Positions 35,701 to 48,650 of a stretch of DNA of 64,000 bases are shown here, in pieces. The notes below the pieces were generated by a model, which worked only from the letters and a program-made list of their open reading frames with translations, had not been told where the DNA came from and searched no databases. The position numbers and the translations under genes were made by a program. Within the stretch, counting starts at the first letter, position 1. The number at the start of each line of letters is the position of its first letter. The DNA lies in contig NC_089239.1 of NCBI RefSeq assembly GCF_963924675.1, positions 2,717,001 to 2,781,000 on the forward strand. Reading direction: 5' to 3'. This DNA is from Phocoena phocoena. Taxonomy: Eukaryota; Chordata; Mammalia; Artiodactyla; Phocoenidae.

Positions 35701-38700
35701 TCCTAAATTTTTATTATGTAATAGTTGACACCTCTGAAAGAATATGTGTAACCATGTGTTTGAGTATGAAGCATACTAATAAACACCTGAATTTCCACCC
35801 AAACATCGCTCATAATGTGGAATCTGCCTGTGTGTTTCCTTCCTGCCTCCATCCACTGGTGTCCCTCTGCACTGCAGTTTTTAAATAAATGTGCCATAAG
35901 GGGTTTCTTTTTTGCCTATATATTTTAGGTACTACATTAAGTGAACTCTAAAATAAATTTTGTTTTTGCCAGAACCCTAGAGTAGACAAACAACTTAATC
36001 GGTTTTTCCTCATTTTCCCTCTTCAACAGTGTGTGATGTCCTTCCTCTAATAATTAACAACCATGATGTTCGGTTGCCCGCCAATTTGTTGTATAAGTAC
36101 TTGAACAAAGCAGCTGAATTTTATATCAATTATGTCACTAGGTCTACTCAAATAGAGAGTCAGCATCAAGGTAAGTGGGAATAACCTGCAGTTTATTTTA
36201 TTGTATTTTTTATTTTGTAAAATTTCAAGCTCAGAAATCCCTCAGCATTCTGATTATTCTCCTCTGGATACAATACCAGTTTGATAGTCTTGCTAAAAGA
36301 TGGTTCCTAGAAAAAAACACTACAGTTAAGAGATGAGACTTTTCTGGAGCCAGTTTTACCCCTCGATTGAAGCAGTGAACCTGACCTGTAAGGTTAGCTT
36401 CATACGTTAACCACAGCTCAAAGGTCCCTTCCTACTCTACCAGGGGCCAGTGGTGGGTCTTTGAATAAAACACACAACATGTTGAAGTTCTGTGTTCTTG
36501 CCTCTTGCATGGGGAGTTAGACGTTTTTTCTCTATAAAGTACCGCATAAATAGTAAGTAGTAATGGTAATTGTAAACTACTTTTTTTTTTCACATCTCAG
36601 GTACCCAAGAAACGTCTGATTTAATGTCACCAAGCAAACGTAGCTCTCAGAAGTACATAATTGAGGGGCTGACTGAAAAATCATCCCAGATCGTGGACCC
36701 TTGGGAGAGGTTGTTTAAGATTTTGAATGTTGTTGGAATGAGATGTGACTGGCAGATGGATAAAGGAAGACGGTACAAAACTGTTCATTTCTAAGATTGC
36801 ATAACAAATCTTTTGATAGCATACTCTCTGTAAAACAAAATACTTTTTTCTAAAAGCATATAATATATAGGTACACCTCTGTCTGGGCAAATTCTGTAAC
36901 ACTCAGTATTTATGCAAAAGAGTGTGGTTTTTCACTTTATTAAAAGATTCCCAATGGGAATCTTTGAACTCTTAAGATGATATTGAGCTTGAAGAACTCC
37001 TTGGTGTTTAGAGGAAAGAGAAGCTACTTGGCATGTTTGTGTCATGAACTCTTGGCCTGTTGCTGCTCTAATTCGGAAGAGGAATTTGCATCCATATGCA
37101 GACAATGAAGAATAGTTTTACATGCCTAGAGCCACATTTGGTAGTTGTAATGGTTCTGTTGGGGCTTTTCTCTAGTAGACCTTTTGCTGACAAGCCCAGA
37201 GTAATTAAATAATTTTTATTGTCCTTCACCTTTCAGAAGCTATGGTGATATTTTGCATAGAATGAAGGATCTCTGCAGATACATGAACAACTTTGATAAC
37301 GAAGCTCATGCAAAATATAAAAACCAAGTGGTTTATTCCACTATGTTGGTCTTCTTTAAGAATGCATTTCAGTATGTCAACAGCATACAGCCGTCTCTAT
37401 TCCAAGGTTGGTTGAAGAATTTTAGAGTGTCTCAAAATACTGGCCTCATTGTGGGTGGTGAGGAAGATGAAAATGTTTACCTTAACATTGTTCTTGGATC
37501 CAAGTAATTGCGGGGTGATGCCAGAGCTTTCATCAGTCGTTGGTTTTTATGTAAGAAAGTTTTCATTAAAAACTTATATATCAAAGGATGTAGTGGTACT
37601 GTGAAACTACAGATATTGAATGCCTCTTTTAAAAAAGCAGCAGATGTAGCTAAGTCCTGAAGTAGATTTCACAATGACTTCTCAACAAAGATTTTTAAAA
37701 TAAGATGTATGCATATAAATTCTAGAGAATGTGAAAAACAGGGAACCTATAGGGTGAAATCACCCACAATACCTCCAGTATAACGCAGCTCTCATTTTTG
37801 TGTATTGACTATAGTGTTTCATATATTTAGATTTGTTTGGAATTTATAACAATAATGTATGTGTGTATGTGTGACTTGGTAGTTTTTCTTTTTTTGGTAA
37901 TTTTATGCTTCGTGATCATTGTAAAAAATTGTCCACCACTGAGAAAGAACCTTTATTAACAATTTGGTTTATATCTGTATAGTTTTTCATTTCTGTATAT
38001 GTATATGTATACTTATTTGTTTACCTAATTGGGATGATACTGAACGTATTTTCACACGATGTTTGAGTAAATTTCCACCTGATATTAAGTACTGTTTTCC
38101 CTGCTGCATTTTTAAGTGTTGGTGTTTTCCCTCCATCCACAGGTCCTAATGCCCCTAGCCAAGTTCCACTGGTTCTTCTGGAGGACATATCAAATGTATA
38201 CGGTGATGTAGAGATTGATCGCAATAAACACATACATAAAAAGAGGAAACTAGCTGAGGGAAGAGAAAAAACCATGGTAATTCTTTCAGATATAATTGTT
38301 AACAGATTATATGTTTATGGTTTGCTAGAAATGAATCTTTGTAAAACATGGCTCTGGAGCTAAATTGATAAAGCTTGGGTCTTTTAATTATAAAATATAA
38401 TTACTATATAAAATCAGTGGTTCTCCACTAGAGGTGATTTTGCCCCCTGGGTTATTTGACAGTGTCCGAGGACATTTTTGATGGTCATGGCTCAGTGGGG
38501 AGGGGCTACTGTTAGTATCTAGTGAACGGAGGCCAGGGATGCTGTTAAACGTACTGCTGTGCACAAGGAGAGCCCCGCAGCAAAGAGTTATCCAGCCCCA
38601 AAGGCCGCTAGTGCTGAGGCTGAGGAGCCCTGGTGTAAGGCGTCTATACCTGTTTGACTTAGTGCCATCGATTAAATTTAAAAGGCAAAACCAAATAAAC

Positions 38701-41700
38701 TACCCTGGACATATAGAGCGGGGTGCCGAGGGGCACTGGCCGCCGAACGGGGAGTTCTTAGCCATCGGGGTAGGAAGTCATAACCCGAGGGGAGATGTTG
38801 GAAAGGTCCCATGAAGGAGGTTGGCATTTGACGCCAGCCTCGTAGGGTTTTGTTGTTTGGAATTGGGAAGTAGATTTTGTTAAGAGGGGGCAGCTTGCAC
38901 AAAGATGCAGGAAACCAAAGAGAGTGAACCATCAGTCTTCTGATCTGGCCTGCTGGCAAGCCAGTGCCCAGCGCTGATTTTCGAACTCTTTTTAAGCAGA
39001 GGAATCCTTTCTTTCAAGGAACACTTTTGTGGAGGCCCGTCATGTAATGTGACAGTGGGGATGCTCTCGGTCAGGTCTCAGCAAACTTTGTCCTGTAAAA
39101 TGCCGGGTGGTGAATGTTTCAGGCTTTGCAGACCGTGCGTCTCCATTGCAGATACTCAGCTCTGCTCCTAGAGTGCAGAAATAGCCACAGACAGTGGGAG
39201 ACAGCAGGGTTTGTCCTGCAGGGCGTAGCGTGCCATCCCCTCTTCTGGTGGAAGTGTGAGGGCAGCCAGGAGTCTCGCCCAACTTCTGGCCCCTCTCCTC
39301 TCCGCCTTTCAGTTTCTTACATGCTCTTCTTCAGCCCTTGGGTAACATTTAACGAGACCCTGGCTTGATGAGAGACAGGTCTGAAAATCAGTTTAATCTG
39401 ATGTCTCCAAGGTTCTGGAGTATAAAATGGTTTGGAATGGGAAGACGTGGCCCATTCTGAATGTGCGTGTAAGGGTATTAACTAGTTCTGAAAAACTGGT
39501 TTGTTTCCTTCCACAGAAAAATGCTCAACATGCACAATTTTGCTTTGAAGCCCAACCCTGAACCCCAGGCTGAGATCTCTGTGCTAACCAGGCTTTCCCA
39601 GATGCCCTCTGTCTGCTCTTTCGTTCTTTCCTGACATTCCCAGGCGGGGTAGCTCTCCCTTCTGCTTTCTGAGGGTGTGTGGTTTCACAGTAAGACCACA
39701 GACACCTCTCCCACCCACGTAGGTGGTAGGTTGTGTGTCCCTAGTCTCAATGAAAAGCAGTGGCCTGTCATTCAGTGTATGTAGCGTAGCCGCGCCCTGA
39801 GTTTCTCTCCATCCCCTCCCTGTCCAGGCACCGGGGCCTCTGCCCCAGCTCACCCGAGTCATCATCCTGGCTCCCTGCTCTCACTCTTGCCTCCCACAAT
39901 CTCTCCTCTCCCCAGCAGCCTTAGTGACCTTTTTTACAATGTGAGTCAGACATGGCTTCTGCCTCTGACGGCTCCGCATCACTCTAAGAATAAAATCCAG
40001 ACTCTTTCCTTTGGCTTCAGAGCATGCACTGAGCCGCCCTCAGTGCTGCAGACACGCTGGCTGCCGCTGCCGCTGCTCCTGCCCGGGCCCCGGCGCAGCT
40101 CATAGCCATGCACTGGGGCGGAGTGCCTTTCTGTGCCCATCAGGCAGTGCTCAGCCCAGAGCTGAGCTCTCTCCCGGAGGCTGCCTCCAAATGGCCATCA
40201 GTTTTCTCTTTTTATTACTGTATCTTAATTCTGCATAGTCCTTATTGCTATTTATTTTTCATTCTTTCTTGGTTGGTTGGTTTGCTGTCCGTGTCCCTTC
40301 ACCAGAGTACAAGCTCCACGGGGCCAGTGACAGTGTCTGGGCATCCATTTGAACGGTGCCTGCGCCCCAGCAGGCCTTCGGTGAGCTCTGGTGCGCGAGG
40401 GGATTCACACATGCCCTCCCGGGTGTGGGTCCGGGCAGTGGTACAGCTGTCTAGCCTCTGGCCCATCCGTTCCTCCTTCCATCCTTCACTCGTCGTGTGC
40501 CGTCTAGCAGGCTCTGCTCTCATGCTCTGGCCCTCCAGGCAGTCTGGGGTCTCCGTCCCACTGCCTGCCCCACCCAGTGCAGGTCCAGCCAGGTCTGTTT
40601 GTCCCATTGTGGCAAGGGACATACCTGGTGGCCCATGAGCTCAGCTCGCAGACCTGTCTTGTTTTACTCATAGTGTTTTGTTTTGTTTTGTTTTTACTAA
40701 CCTAGCACCTAAAACTTGGAAGCTTTCTCTCACTATCCAGATGTCTGACTTCCCTTTAATAATTGGTGTCTCTGATAATGCTGGCCCTTGTGGAGGCCCA
40801 CCTCTGCAGTGGGGTGGACATCCTCCCCACAGCCTAAGTGCCTGCCAGGCAGCTGGAGCCGGGGACAGTCTTCCCTGTGGGCAGGGTGTTCCCACCACAT
40901 ACACTCATGTGCCTTCCCTGGGGTCAGGACTCCTGCTTCAGAGCATCCCCGCAGAGCCTCAGAGTGCATTTCTGCATTTCGAAATCAATTTCTCTAAATT
41001 TTACAGACTGTTTGGAACTCCACACTATCCCCACCACATCTGAGGCCCTTCCAGAAACTCCTGATCTCATTTTGAGGCAGGAATGTGTTCCATGAGTTGC
41101 CACGGCGATGAACACACCATTCCTATTGCTGTATCTCACTAGATGGCCCACGTGTGGCCCACATGTGGCCCCGATGAGCTAAGATGCCTGACAGATGGGT
41201 TTTGGTTTTGAAAGGAATTGGGGTGTGTGTCATTACTAAGGGGATAAGAATATGAAGCTAACTAGGGTGGGACGGGGAGGGTCCCCAGCTGTCAACAAAT
41301 GGGGAGAAAGGTGGGTAGTGGGAGGGAGCTGCCAATTTTTTCTGAGTTTAGCTTGAGGATTGGAGCTTTTTTTGTTTGTTTTAACTGTAGTTGTTTTACA
41401 ATGTTGTGTTAGTTTCAGGTGTACAACTTCAGATTCTTTTCTATTCTACGTTATTACAAGATATTGAATATAGTTCCCTGTGCTGTGCAGTAGGTCCTTG
41501 TTGGTTATCTATTTTATATATAGTAGTTTTTAATCTATTAATCCCATACTCCTAGTTTATCTCCCCCCCGCCCCCCCTTTCCCCTTGGTCACCGTAAGTT
41601 TGTTTTTTATATCTGTGAGTTTGTTTCTGTTTTGTAAATAAGTTTATTTGTGTCTCTTTTAGATTCTACATACAAGTCATATCATATAATATTTGTCTTT

Positions 41701-44700
41701 CTCTGACTTACTTCACTTAGTATAACAGGTCCATCCATTGGTCCTGCAAATGGCATTATTTCATTGTTTTTTGTGGCTGAGTAGTGTTCCATTGTACATA
41801 TGTACCACATCCTCTTTATCCATTCATCTGTTGATGGACACTTGGGTTGCTTCCATGTCTTGACTATTGTGAATAGTGCTGCTATGAAGATTGGGGTGCA
41901 TGTATCTTTTCCAATTAGACTTTTCGTCTTTTCCACATATATGCCCAGGAGTGGGATTGATTGATCATATGGTAGCTCTACTTTTAGTTTTTTAAGGAAC
42001 CTCCATACTGTTCTCCAAAGCGGCTGCACCAATTTACATTCCCACCAGCAGTGCAGGAGGGTTCCCTTTGCTACACACCCTCTCCAATGTTTATTATTTG
42101 TACACTTTTTAATGATGGCCATCTTGACCGGTGTGAGGTGATACCTCATTGTAGTTTTGATTTGCATTTCTCAAATAATTAGTGTTGTTGAGCATCTTTT
42201 CACGTGCCTGTTGCCATCTGTTTGTCCTCTTTGGAAAAATGTCTGTGTAGGTCTTCTGCCCATTTTTTGATTGGGTTGTTTGTTTCTTTGATATTGAGCT
42301 GCATGAGCTGTCTGTATATTTTGGAAATTAATCGCTTGTTGGTCTCATTGTTTGCAAATATTTTCTCCCAGTCCATTGGTTGTCTGTTCGTTTTGCTTAT
42401 GATTTTCTTTTTTTTTTTAAACATCTTTACTGGAGTATAATTGCTTTACAATGGTGTGTTACTTGCTACTGTATAACAAAGTGAATCAGCTGTACATATA
42501 CATATATCCCCATATCTCCTCCCTCTTGCATCTCTCCCTCCCATCCTCCCTACCCCACTGCTCTAGGTGGTCACAGAGTACGAGCTGATTTCCCTGCACT
42601 ATGCAGCAGCTTCCCACTAGCTATCTGTTTTACATATGGTAGTGTATATATGTCCATGCCACTCTCTCATTTCGTTCCAGCTTATGCTTCCCCCTCCCCG
42701 TGTCTTCAAGTTTGTTCTCTACGTCTGCGTCTTTATTGCTGTCCTGCCCCTATGTTCTTCAGAACCACTTTTTTTTTTTTAGATTCCATATGTATGTGTT
42801 ACCATATGGTATTTGTTTTTCACTCTGACTTACTTCACTCTGTAGGACAGACTCTAGCTCCATCCACCTCACTACAAATAACTCAATTTCATTTCTTTTT
42901 ATGGCTGAGTAATATTCCAGTGTATATATGTGCCACATCTTCTTTATCCATTCACCTGTCAATGGACTTTTAGGTTGCTTCCATGTCCTGGCTATTGTAA
43001 ATAGAGCTGCAATGAACACTGTGGTACATGACTCTTTGAATTATGGTTTTCTCAGGATATATGCCCAGTAGTGGGATTGCTAGGTCATATGGTAGTTCTA
43101 TTTAAAAATTTTTAAGGAACCTCCATACTGTTCCCCATAGTGGCTGTATCAATTTACATTCCCACCAACAGTGCAAGAGGGATTCCCTTTTCTCCATGCC
43201 TCCTCCAGCATTTATTGTTTGTAGATTTTTTGATGATGGCCATTCTAACTGGTGTGAGGTGATGCCTCATTGTAGTTTTGATTTGCATTTCTCTAATGGT
43301 TAATGATGTTGAGCATCCTTTCATGTGTTTGTTGGCAATCTGTATATCTTCTTTGGAGAAATGTCTATTTAGGTCTTCTGCCCGTTTTTGGATTGGGTTG
43401 TTTGTTTTTTTGATATTGAGCTGCATGAGCTGCTTGTAAATTTTGGAGATTAATCCTTTGTCAGTTGCTTTGTTTACAAATATTTTCTCCCATTATGAGG
43501 GTTGTCTTTTTGTCTTGTTTATGGTTTCCTTTGCTGTGCAAAAGCTTTTAAGTTTCATTAGGTCCCATTTGTTTATTTTTGTTTTTATTTCCATTTCTCT
43601 AGGAGGTGGGTCAAAAAGGATCTTGCTGTGGTTTATGTTGTAGAGTGTTCTGCCTATGTTTTCCTCTAAGAGTTTTATAGCATCTCGCCTTACATTTAGG
43701 TCTTTAATCCATTTTGAGTTTGTTTTTGTTTACGGTGTTAGGGAGTGTTCTAATTTCATTCTTTTACATGTAGCTGTCCAGTTTTCCCAGCACCACTTAT
43801 TGAAGAGCCTATCTTTCTTCCATTGTATATTCTTGCCGCCTTTATCAAAGATAAGGCGACCATATGTGTATGGGTTTACCTCTGGGCTTTCTGTCCTGTT
43901 CCACTGATCTATCTTTCTGTTTTTGTGCCAGTACCATACTGTCTTGATTACTGTAGCTTTGTAGTATAGTCTGAAGTCAGGGAGTCTGATTACTCCAGCT
44001 CCATTTTTCTTTCTCAAGATTGCTTTGGCTATTCGGGGTCTTTTGTGTTTCCATACAAATTGTGAAATTTTTTGTTCTACTTCTGTGAAAAATGCCATTG
44101 GTAGTTTTATAGGGATTGCATTGAATCTGTAGATCGCTTTGGGTAGTATAGTCATTTTCACAACATTGATTCTTCCAATCCAAGAACATGGTACATCTCT
44201 CCATCTGTTTGTATTGTCTTTAATTTCTTTCATCAGTGTCTTATAGTTTTCTGCATGTAGGTCTTTTGTCTCCTTAGGTAGGTTTATTCCTAGGTATTTT
44301 ATTCTTTTTGTTGCAGTGGTAAATGGGAGTGTTTTCTTGATTTCACTTTCATATTTTTCATCATTAGTGTATAGGAATGCAAGAGATTTCTGTGCATTAA
44401 TTTTGTATCCTGCTATGCAAATCAAACAACGTGATACACCATATTAAGAAACCAAAGGATAAAAACCATATGATAATCTTAATAGATGCAGAAAAAGCTT
44501 TTGACAAAATTCAACACCCATTTATGATAAAAACCCTCCAGAAAGTAGGCATAGAGGGAACCTACCTCAACATAATAAAGGCCATATACAACAAACCCAC
44601 AGCCAACATTGTTCTCAGTGGTGAAAAACTGAAACCATTTCCTCTAAGATCAGGCACAAGACAAGGTTGCCCACTCTCACCACTATTATTCAACATAGTT

Positions 44701-47700
44701 TTGGAAGTTTTAGCCACAGCAGTCAAAGAAAAAGAAATAAGAGGAATCCAAATCGTAAAAGAAGAAGTAAAACTGTCACTGTTTGTAGATGACATGACAC
44801 TATACACAGAGAATCATGAAGATGCTACCAGAGGGCTTCTCTGGTGGCGCAGTGGTTAAGAATACGCCTGCCAATGCAGGGGACACGGGTTCGAGCCCTG
44901 GTCTGGGAAGAACCCACATGCTGCGGAGCAGCTAAGCCCATGCGCCACAACTACTGAGCCTGCACTCTAGAGCCTGCCAGCCACAACTGCTGAAGCCCGC
45001 ACACTTAGGGCCTGTGCTCTGCAACAAGAGAAATCACCGCAGTGAGAAGCCTCCACACCACAATGAAGAGTAGCCCCCGCTCACCTCAACTAGAGAAAGC
45101 CTGCATGCAGCAACGAAGACCCAATGCCACCAAAAACAAAATAACAAGAAACAAAACAAAACAAAAAGAAAAGATGCTGCCAGTAAACTACTAGAGCTAA
45201 TCAATGAATTTGGTAAAGTAGCAGGATGCAAAATTGATGCACAGAAATCTCTTGCATTCCTATGAGTTTCTTTGCTGAGCAAAAGCTTATAAGTTTGATT
45301 AGGTGCCATTTGTTTGTTTTTGTTTTTATTTCTTTTGCCTTGGGAGACTGATCTAAGAAAATATTACTATGATTAATGTCTGAGAATGTTTTGCCTATGT
45401 TCTCTTATAGGTGTTTTATGGTGTCATGTTTTATATATAAGTCTTTAGGCCATTTTGAGTTTTATTTTTGTGTATGGTTTGAGGGAGTGTTCTAATTTCA
45501 TTGATTTGCATGCGGCTGTCCAGCTTTCCCAGAACCACTTGCTGAAGAGACTGTCTTTTCTCCATTGTGTATTCTTGCCTCCTCTGTTGAAGATTAATTG
45601 ACCAGAGGTGTGTGGGTTTATTTCTGGTCTCTATTCTGTTCCATTGATCTGTATGTCTGTTTTTGTGCAAATACCATGCTATTTTGATTACTATAGCTTT
45701 GTAGTATTGTCTGAAGTCTGGGAGGGTTATGCCTCCAGCTTTGTTCTTTTTCCTGAGAATTACTTTGGCAATTCTAGTTCTTTTGTGGTTCCATGTAAAT
45801 TTTAGGATTATTTGTTTTAGCTGTTTGAAAAATGTCATAGGTAATTTGATAAAGGATCACATTAAATCTGTAGATTGCTTTTGGTAGTATGGCCATTTTA
45901 ACAATATTAATTCTTCCATTTCAAGAGCATGGGATACCTTTCCATTTCTTTGAATCATCTTCAGTTTCCTTTATCAGTGTTTTAGAGTTCTCAGCGTATA
46001 GGTCTTTCACCTCCTTGATTAGGTTTATTCCTAGGTTTATTTATTTTTTGACCTGATTTTAAATGGGATTATTATTTTTTTTTACTTTCTGATATTTCAT
46101 TGTTAACGTGAAGAAATGTAACAGATTTTTGTATATCTATCTTGTATCCTGCTCCCTCGCTGAATTCATTTATTAGTTCTAATAGTTTTTGTGTGGAGTC
46201 TTTAGGATTTTCTATATAGAGTATCATTTCTTCTGCATACAATGACAGTTTTACCTCTTCCTTTCCAATTTGGATACATTTTATTTCTTTTTCTTGTCTA
46301 ATTGCTGGGTTAGGACTTCCAATACTGTGTTGAATAGAAGTGATAAGAGTGGGCATCCTTGTCTTGTTGCAGATTTTAGTGGGAAGGCTTTCAGCTTTTC
46401 ACCATTGAGTATTATGTTGGCTGTGGGTTTGTCGTAAGTGGTTTTATTATGTTGAGATATGTTCATTCCCACTTTGGTGAGAACTTTCATCATGAATGGA
46501 TGTTGAGTTTTGTTTTGTTTTGTTTTTTTCTTATTTATTTTTTGCCTGCATTGGGTCTTCATTGCTGCACAAGGGCTTTCTCTAATTGCAGTGAGCAGGG
46601 GCTACTCTTTGTTGCGGTGCACAGGCTTCTCATTGCGGTGGCTTCTCTTGTTGTGGAGCATGGGCTCTAGGCGTGTGGGCCTCAGTAGTTGCAGCATGCA
46701 GGCTCAGTAGTTGCGGCACGTGGACCCTAGAGTGCACGGGCTTCATAGTCGCAGCGCATGGGCTCAGTATTTGTGGCACACAGGCTCTAAGGTGTGCAGG
46801 CTTCAGTAGTTGTGGTGCACAGGCTTAGTTGCTCCATGTGGGATCTTCCCAGACCAGGGATCGAATCTGTGTCCCGTGCATTGGCAGGCGGATTCTTAAC
46901 CACTGGGCCATCTGGGAAGTCCAGATGTTGAGTTTTATCAAATGCTTTTTCTGCGTCTGTTGAGAAAATCATGTGGTTTTTGTCTTTTCTTTTGTTAATA
47001 TGGTGTATCACATTGATTGATTAGTGTTATGTTGAACCATCCTTGTGACCCTGGAATGAATCTGACTTGATCATGGGTGTATGATCATTTTTGTGTATTG
47101 TTGGATTCAGTTTGCTAATATTTTGTTAAGGACTTTTGCATCTATATTTATCAAAGATATTGACCTGTAATTTTCTTTTTTTGTAGTGTCTTTGTCTGGT
47201 TTGGTATCAGGGTGATGGTGGCTTCATAGAATGACTTTGGGAGTGTTCCCTCCTCTTCAGTCTTTTGGAAGAGTTTGAGAAGGATTGGTATGAGTTCTTC
47301 TTTGTGTGTTTGGTAGAATTCCCCAGTGAAGCCATCTCATCCTGGACTTTTGTTTACAGGGAGTTTTTTAAATTACAGATTCTGTTTTAGTGATTGGTCT
47401 GTTCAGAGTATCTGTTTCTTCTTGATTAAGTTTTGACAGGCTGTATGTTTCTAGAAACTTGTCCATTTCTTCTAGGTTGTCCATTTCATTGGCATATAAC
47501 TGTTCACAGTACTCTCTTATGATTTTTTTTGTTTCTCCAGTATTGGTTGTTATTTCTCCTCTTTCATTTCTTATTTTATTTAGTTCCTCTCTTTTCTTCT
47601 TGGTGAGCCTGGCTAGAGGTTTGTTGGTTTTGTTTATGAGGATTGGAGCTTTTAGCTGAAATATTTTTACATATTTTTAAAAAATTTTATTGAATCTAAA

Positions 47701-48615
47701 AAATTCAGTTGATTCAGTTGATTTACAGTGTTGTATTAATTTCTTCTGTACAGCAAATTGATTCCGTTATACATATATATTCTTTTTCATATTCTTTTCC
47801 ATTATGGTTTATTACAGGCTATTGAATACAGTTCCCTGTGCTATACAGTAGAATCTTGTTTTTTATCCATTCTATATATAATAGTTTGCATCTGTTAATC
47901 ACAAACTCCCAGTTCTTCCCTCCCCCATTCCCACCCTTGGCAACCACAGGTCTCTTCTCTATGTCTGTGAGTCTGTTTCTGTTTCATAGATGTGTTTATT
48001 TGTACATAATTTTAGACGGTCTTAGTGGGGTAAAAATCTGCAGGGAAAATTTAATTTAATTAATAAAAATGACATAGGTGGAATAAAAGATTCAAGAAAT
48101 TTTCAGGAAAATAAAGTGAAATGGAGCTTTTTTGACTTTACTTGTTTTTGGCAAAAAGTCTGACCATACTCCGTGGCATTTACAATAGTTGCCTTTCTCT
48201 GAGGCCCTCTCTTTTCTTTGGTTTTATTTGAGATGAAGAGCAAGAAATGTAGGAAAGTTTATTATAAAGTAAAATGGGTAAGTGCAGACAAATGTAATTC
48301 CTGGCCAGACACCTTGCATTGGGTGGCCATTGGAGAAGTTATATGCAGTGAACAAAAGATAAGTAACAGTTTCTCTTAATTATTTCTCAGAGGACTCGGG
48401 CTTTAATTTTATTGCACTACAGAACAAACTGTTTCTTGGAAGCAAATTAAATGTCACCTGTTGGAAAAAAGTAAACTGTAAAACAGGTGCCACTTAATTA
48501 AGCTGTATCCCTAAATGTAAAAATGTAAGTTTTGGCTTTTATAGCATTGGTATATTTTTAAAGTTATTGGAAGTTTTAACTCTATAGCTTTACTCTGAAG
48601 CCAACATAAGCTTAG

Positions 48616-48650
<35 letters not shown>

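Larger units (their letters stand above)
41371..47637 (-). mobile_element. Older 5'-truncated L1 (antisense in intron 9), interrupted twice
   Basis: 3' UTR at 41371, ORF2 C-terminus by 41682-42167 (minus frame reads [15 protein letters not shown]). Broken by a younger L1 (42411-45260), continues from 45261, broken by a SINE (46512-46923), and ends at 47637 in the ORF2 reverse transcriptase. A 16-bp TSD (gaggattggagctttt) lies at 41355-41370 and 47638-47653. About 3 kb of the element itself remains; several stops. Confidence 0.92.

Noticed and set aside
43730..44425. 231-codon minus-strand open frame that looks like a gene
   Set aside because: It is L1 ORF2 C-terminal sequence in a truncated, inverted element without start or catalytic half.
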